Below the pieces are notes generated by a model. That model saw only the letters and a program-made list of their open reading frames with translations. It was not told where the DNA came from and did not search any database. From contig JWIH01000020.1 of NCBI GenBank assembly GCA_000814665.1, positions 479,398 through 543,397 on the forward strand: DNA of 64,000 bases. Reading direction: 5' to 3'. The position numbers were made by a program, and so were the translations under genes. This document shows, piece after piece, positions 60,495-64,000 of this stretch. The stretch's first letter is position 1; every line of letters begins with the position of its first letter. Origin of the DNA: Pseudoalteromonas flavipulchra NCIMB 2033 = ATCC BAA-314. GTDB lineage: Bacteria > Pseudomonadota > Gammaproteobacteria > Enterobacterales > Alteromonadaceae.

Positions 60495-61250
60495 CTAAAT
60501 TAAATTCAAGAGGTTTAACGGTAAATAGATTGATTCACTGGTACATTCCCATCCATGCATGTCACGACCAAGCTTTGCAAGAGTTAAGGCATTCAAACAA
60601 ATAACACCTTGCCGGATGTCTCTATATTCACCCAATTTTGCTTCGTCATTGTGCCATTGCAAAGCTTTGTCAATGCCAATTTGCCATTGGGATTTATCAC
60701 TAGTAATTAGCCCTTTAATTGAGCGTAGCAAAGGCACGATAAATTGTTGAACATCTCTGTCTTTTTCTAATTCAGAAACGTTTAGAGCATTAATTAATGC
60801 TGCATCATCAACTTTTAATGTGGTACCAATTTGAATAAGTAGGCGGTCATATAAATAGGATGACTCGTTAATAATGTCCTCGTTCTCTAATTTCCAATTA
60901 GAGTCAATAAGTTCGGATTTCAACTCTTTCGTGCCGAAAAGTAAAATACAATTCAATGTTTCCTGTATGCTCCAGCAGTTTTCTGGCTCTTTCCATAAAG
61001 CTTCGAATGCTAACTTAAACTTGTACGGCATAGCTTTTTGAAAGTGTACGATGCTCTTATTGTTTTCTTCAAGCATATAATACGCATAACCTAAATCAAG
61101 GTATTCTTCTGCGACAGTAAATAATGCTTCTTTACGCTGCTCCAATGATAATGTTTTATCATCTATTTGTGCCTTCCTATTTTCAATAATAATAGGTGAG
61201 TCAGCAATAAGCTCTTCAAAATCTTCTTCATATTGGTTGATCTTTAACAT
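60495..61250 (-). CDS. Imm49 family immunity protein
   Basis: A 251-residue helical protein. The N-terminal helices, the central EPENCWSIQETLNCILLFG, the later VQQFIVPLLRSIKGLI, and the C-terminal HGWECTSESIYLPLNLLN match Imm49 as I know it. AGGAA precedes the ATG. It is the first gene of a three-gene operon and directly follows a toxin-like tail at 61259-61450. Imm49 proteins are predicted to neutralise polymorphic toxins. Confidence 0.75.
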   Translation of the reverse strand: MLKINQYEEDFEELIADSPIIIENRKAQIDDKTLSLEQRKEALFTVAEEYLDLGYAYYMLEENNKSIVHFQKAMPYKFKLAFEALWKEPENCWSIQETLNCILLFGTKELKSELIDSNWKLENEDIINESSYLYDRLLIQIGTTLKVDDAALINALNVSELEKDRDVQQFIVPLLRSIKGLITSDKSQWQIGIDKALQWHNDEAKLGEYRDIRQGVICLNALTLAKLGRDMHGWECTSESIYLPLNLLNLI

Positions 61251-61258
61251 TATAATTC

Positions 61259-61450
61259 CTAAGGTAAAGGTTGAAGTTTTGATGATACAACAGAACCATT
61301 CTTTTCAACCGCCTCTATAACTAAACGACGAACAGGCGGAGTTCCACTTTTCATAGCTCTGAGTAAGTCACTTCCGAGTTGGTTTTTAGATTTGTATTTC
61401 TTCGAGTTTTTCATCTTTTTTGCGTTAACTCTGAGCCAAAATAGAGACAT
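61259..61450 (-). pseudogene. Orphan toxin C-terminal tail upstream of Imm49
   Basis: A short open frame ending 8 bp before the Imm49 start, reading KNSKKYKSKNQLGSDLLRAM, KSGTPPVRRLVIEAVEKN, GSVVSSKLQPLP. The ATG at its start has no ribosome binding site. In an overlapping frame the same bases read TWSNAEKNKNHANLDVSILAQS then stop, which also resembles toxin sequence, so a frameshift may divide an older gene. Treated as a remnant, not a functional gene. Confidence 0.5.
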
Positions 61451-61600
61451 CTAGGTTTGCATGGTTTTTGTTTTTTTCAGCGTTGCTCCAGGTCTTACCA
61501 CTGCACACCATCTCAGTAGAGTAGTTAAAGGTTAGCAACCGTGGTTTCTCTAATTAAAAATGTAAATGAAAGCAGCAGAAGAAATGTGGTGAGCAATGTA

Positions 61601-61627
61601 GGCTAGGAAGACGATTGAACCTAGCCT
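61601..61627 (-). terminator. Hairpin after the Tdi1-like gene
   Basis: TAGGCTAGG and CCTAGCCT form an 8-bp stem. Together with the following TGTATTTAAAGGACT it parallels the arrangement near 58502-58550, indicating a duplicated 3' flank. Confidence 0.5.
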
Positions 61628-61663
61628 CACAACATCTATGTATTTAAAGGACTTAAAAAAGTG

Positions 61664-62350
61664 CTATTGGTTATGGGGTAATTGGTTAGATAGCGCAACG
61701 ATATCAGCCATAACCCGCTTCTCTCCAAGGTCAGCTAGGAATGCCAAATGTTCTGTAGCTTTTACCTTTTGGAGATTCTCAAGCTTAGGTTCGCCACCAA
61801 GGGCAAGAGCAGGCGCAAAGCCATAGATCTCTCCATTTTCAAGAGGGCCTAGCTTTTCGACAGCTCGTTCAAAAAGAGGCTGATCATTGATATCGTCTAA
61901 ATCAATTTCGGAACTAACTTTATTTGCAAAAAATAAATCTAAAGTTAGTTCTTTTCCATCTTCAATAAACTCTTGATCGTTAAATGTTGGAAAAATCATA
62001 CCATAACAGCTTGTTATCGATAGGCTATTACCCGAGTTCTTTCCCCAAATATACACTTCTCCAAAGGCGTCAATGGCTATTACGGAGAAGTTATCCAAAC
62101 CATCTCTTTGCATTTGCTCAAATCTAGTGCTTTTCAGCCATGAGTCTAAAACATCTTGATAATCAGCTGGGTTTACCATCCATAGCCGTCCCGCTCCCCA
62201 GCCACAAAAGCCGTACTCTTTCCAATATTCTAGCAAGTTATCAGGCAATAAGCCTTTATACGCTTTAATATCTTCACCTGTCGGCTTGATCTCTTTAATT
62301 GCAGGTCCAAAACCGCCAAAGTTATAAAATTCTTCAAAGTATTCGTTCAT
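61664..62350 (-). CDS. Tdi1-like immunity protein (GAD-like plus DUF1851)
   Basis: A 228-residue protein. The N-terminal GAD-like domain is FYNFGGFGPAIKEIKPTGED, then LLPDNLLEYWKEYGFCGWGAGRLWMVNP. The C-terminal DUF1851 part has ENGEIYGFAPALALGG, then LENLQKVKATEHLAFLADLG. This is the domain pair of Agrobacterium Tdi1, which protects against the Ntox15 DNase Tde1. The ATG follows the toxin stop codon with no gap (TAGATG), so the pair is co-translated. A decayed second 3' end lies at 58538-58654. Confidence 0.88.
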   Translation of the reverse strand: MNEYFEEFYNFGGFGPAIKEIKPTGEDIKAYKGLLPDNLLEYWKEYGFCGWGAGRLWMVNPADYQDVLDSWLKSTRFEQMQRDGLDNFSVIAIDAFGEVYIWGKNSGNSLSITSCYGMIFPTFNDQEFIEDGKELTLDLFFANKVSSEIDLDDINDQPLFERAVEKLGPLENGEIYGFAPALALGGEPKLENLQKVKATEHLAFLADLGEKRVMADIVALSNQLPHNQ

Positions 62351-64000
62351 CTACTTACACCTGTACAAGTTCATATTTAATTTTGCATCTGGACCCAATG
62401 CTTTTAGTGCTTTCTCTGCTTCATTATCCATTAGCTCAACACGACTCAACGTAGTCTTTTTACCTGAGTCATCAAAACCTTTTTTATTCCATCGTGCGCC
62501 AATAGATTGGTTAACACTGGCGTCGCCTAAATCAACAACTTCATCTAGTCCTCCTGCAATCATATCAGGGTTATGCAAAGCATTCAGAGTCTTCATGTCC
62601 AACCTTGCAAGTGCTTCTGCTTGATCTGAAAGCTCCTGACCACTTAATCTATTCTCTTTTCTTAGTTTATTCTTATATTTATTAATTAATTTACTTTTAA
62701 ACTTTTCTCTAGCCGCCTTCTGCGCCTTTCCAGTTCCTTTTCGTCCAATCTTTTTATAAGCATCGCGATTTTCAAGATACTGTTTTACAGTCATGCTATT
62801 TAGCCCGTCCATTTGTCCCTTTAATTGGCGGTCATATTCAACTGCGGTTCCTTTGGCATTCTTTTTAAAACAAGGCACGTTGTATTGTGGCATACGTTTT
62901 ATTGCCGCCCCCGGCAGCTCATTCCCTTTTGGCGCTTCCAATTCATCGGCTTTGGCTTTGGTGGGCTTGTCGGTAACGCCTCGAATTGGTGATTGACCTT
63001 GATATTCATCCAATGCTTTATTAACTCGCTGCCCGATTTCTTGGGCGGCTTGTTGCATATGCTGGTCGATTTTGGGGGTGACGTCGTCTAGGCGTTTAAC
63101 CGTGGCTTGCATGCTTTCGATGGCGGCGTCTGGAAGTAGTAGGTCGTAGTGCCAGCTGGTAGACATATCATCAAGTGAATCGCGCAGGCCTTTGACGATG
63201 TTTTTAACTTCCGTGGCGGATTGTTTTCCTAGGTCTTGCCAGTTGATGTCTCTTAGGTATTTAACTGGGTCGCCTTTGCCGAGCTTGCGTAAAACGGCAA
63301 GCGCAGCAGAGAGCGATTCTCCAGTATTTTTTAAGATAACCTTGCCTACGCCTTTGACTGCGGAGCCCACAACTGGCACTAAACCAATACCCGTTAGGGT
63401 AAAGGCAAGCCAAGCGTCAGTGTCGTTGGCTTCATCATCGTCGGTCAGTAACATGACATTGGCGATGATATCTCGTAAATCCATGACTTGGTCGATAATC
63501 GGTATCATGGAAATCAAGGTACCTACCACGATTTGTGACGTGGAGGGGTTTTGATTAAAGTCGCCTTGTAGTGTGCCCCACAACCAATCACCTGCTTGGG
63601 TTGCAATGCCATTGGCTTCTATCAGTGGTGCAGTATTGCCGCTGCGTACCATTTCAGCCGCTCGCGCTGGGGTGATTTGTCCATACAGTGGATTTTTAGG
63701 GCGATTATCTTCTGGCAGGTAATCGCGTTTGTCCTCACCATATTGCACGGTGTATTGACCGGGCGGTGCATTCTCAATTTTTGCTTTACCGCTGTCGTCT
63801 AAGTTACCGGTCAGCGCTGTGCCGTTTGCAAATCGAATGGTATAAGGCGCACCCATAATTGGGCTGCCATCTTGATAGGTATAAGACAGCTCAATGGTAC
63901 TGCTCATCATGGTAGCAATGCCATCGGCGGCAAGTGAGAGTCGAGCATTCTCAGAGAGGGCTTGAATTTGCGGTACACTCGGCATAGTGGCGCTTTGTTT
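62351..64000 (-). CDS. Polymorphic toxin effector with C-terminal Ntox15 nuclease domain
   Basis: At least 544 residues from ATG 63985; the frame stays open to the window edge, so the true start may lie outside. Residues about 35-85 form a transthyretin/SpaA-like beta domain (IMGAPYTIRFANGTALTGN, PPGQYTVQYGEDKRDY). A PreToxin-like helical section follows (GDWLWGTLQGDFNQNPST, ending near 215). The Ntox15 toxin covers about 395-544, with the catalytic HxxD as His471-Asp474 in LHNPDMIAGG. Agrobacterium Tde1 with this domain is a type VI secretion DNase. The delivery part (PAAR, VgrG or adaptor) is probably to the right of the window. Confidence 0.85.
   Translation of the reverse strand, partial: KQSATMPSVPQIQALSENARLSLAADGIATMMSSTIELSYTYQDGSPIMGAPYTIRFANGTALTGNLDDSGKAKIENAPPGQYTVQYGEDKRDYLPEDNRPKNPLYGQITPARAAEMVRSGNTAPLIEANGIATQAGDWLWGTLQGDFNQNPSTSQIVVGTLISMIPIIDQVMDLRDIIANVMLLTDDDEANDTDAWLAFTLTGIGLVPVVGSAVKGVGKVILKNTGESLSAALAVLRKLGKGDPVKYLRDINWQDLGKQSATEVKNIVKGLRDSLDDMSTSWHYDLLLPDAAIESMQATVKRLDDVTPKIDQHMQQAAQEIGQRVNKALDEYQGQSPIRGVTDKPTKAKADELEAPKGNELPGAAIKRMPQYNVPCFKKNAKGTAVEYDRQLKGQMDGLNSMTVKQYLENRDAYKKIGRKGTGKAQKAAREKFKSKLINKYKNKLRKENRLSGQELSDQAEALARLDMKTLNALHNPDMIAGGLDEVVDLGDASVNQSIGARWNKKGFDDSGKKTTLSRVELMDNEAEKALKALGPDAKLNMNLYRCK

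Overview
The window looks like a chromosomal segment of a marine gammaproteobacterium, most probably Pseudoalteromonas or a close relative. This rests on moderate G+C, AAGGAG-type ribosome binding sites, many recognisable gammaproteobacterial families (tesA/ybbA, sbcDC, mntP with a yybP-ykoY leader, blc, qorB, yqjG, hybrid peroxiredoxin-glutaredoxin) and several families of short palindromic intergenic elements. No rRNA, tRNA, transposase, integrase or CRISPR array was found. The genus is inference from gene content; no search was run.

Layout. 0-9 kb: a TetR regulator cut by the left edge, an AraC regulator divergent from a DUF3224 protein, a HAD hydrolase, the ybbP/ybbA ABC system divergent from tesA, a secreted metzincin encoded directly behind a separate propeptide-like protein, and a PlsC-type acyltransferase. 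9-21 kb: a periplasmic binding-like protein with a tandemly duplicated upstream region, a DUF6702/M1 peptidase pair, the sbcDC nuclease, a methyltransferase, an uncharacterised protein and the Blc lipocalin. 21-29 kb: a PhoX-like lipoprotein with a collagen-like stalk next to a di-haem lipoprotein, then a DUF3649-PepSY-DUF3325 operon of the iron-uptake type. 29-45 kb: a uracil-DNA-glycosylase-like protein, qorB with a divergent LysR regulator, DoxX, an ABC-2 exporter, pirin, a glutathionyl-hydroquinone reductase, a large hybrid histidine kinase, a DJ-1 protein, an M3 peptidase, a 38-residue lysine-rich protein, and mntP behind a manganese riboswitch. 45-57 kb: a nitrilase, AlkB, a histidine kinase and sigma-54 response regulator divergent from an efflux operon with a sigma-54-like promoter, a Lpd-like flavoprotein, a hybrid peroxiredoxin and a DinB protein.

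57.6 kb to the right edge, all on the minus strand, is a polymorphic-toxin locus. An Ntox15 (HxxD nuclease) effector sits directly against a Tdi1-like immunity gene. Downstream lies a series of orphan immunity-type genes (Imm49, two SUKH proteins, two unknowns). Three of them are preceded by a short open tail that looks like the C-terminus of a lost toxin, and there is a decayed second copy of the Tdi1-like 3' end. This pattern fits stepwise replacement of toxin tips with retention of old immunity genes.

The most unusual signal is a 19-bp motif, GTTAGTAAAATNNTGATCT (reverse AGATCANNATTTTACTAAC), found about 17 times and only between 19.1 and 41.3 kb. It clusters in two convergent intergenic regions. 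In one of them four copies are spaced 41, 41 and 42 bp apart in the same orientation. Copies also lie inside six proteins-worth of coding sites that are nearly always read in the same frame as D-[Q/H]-x-[F/I]-T-[N/K/S]. I do not recognise this motif.
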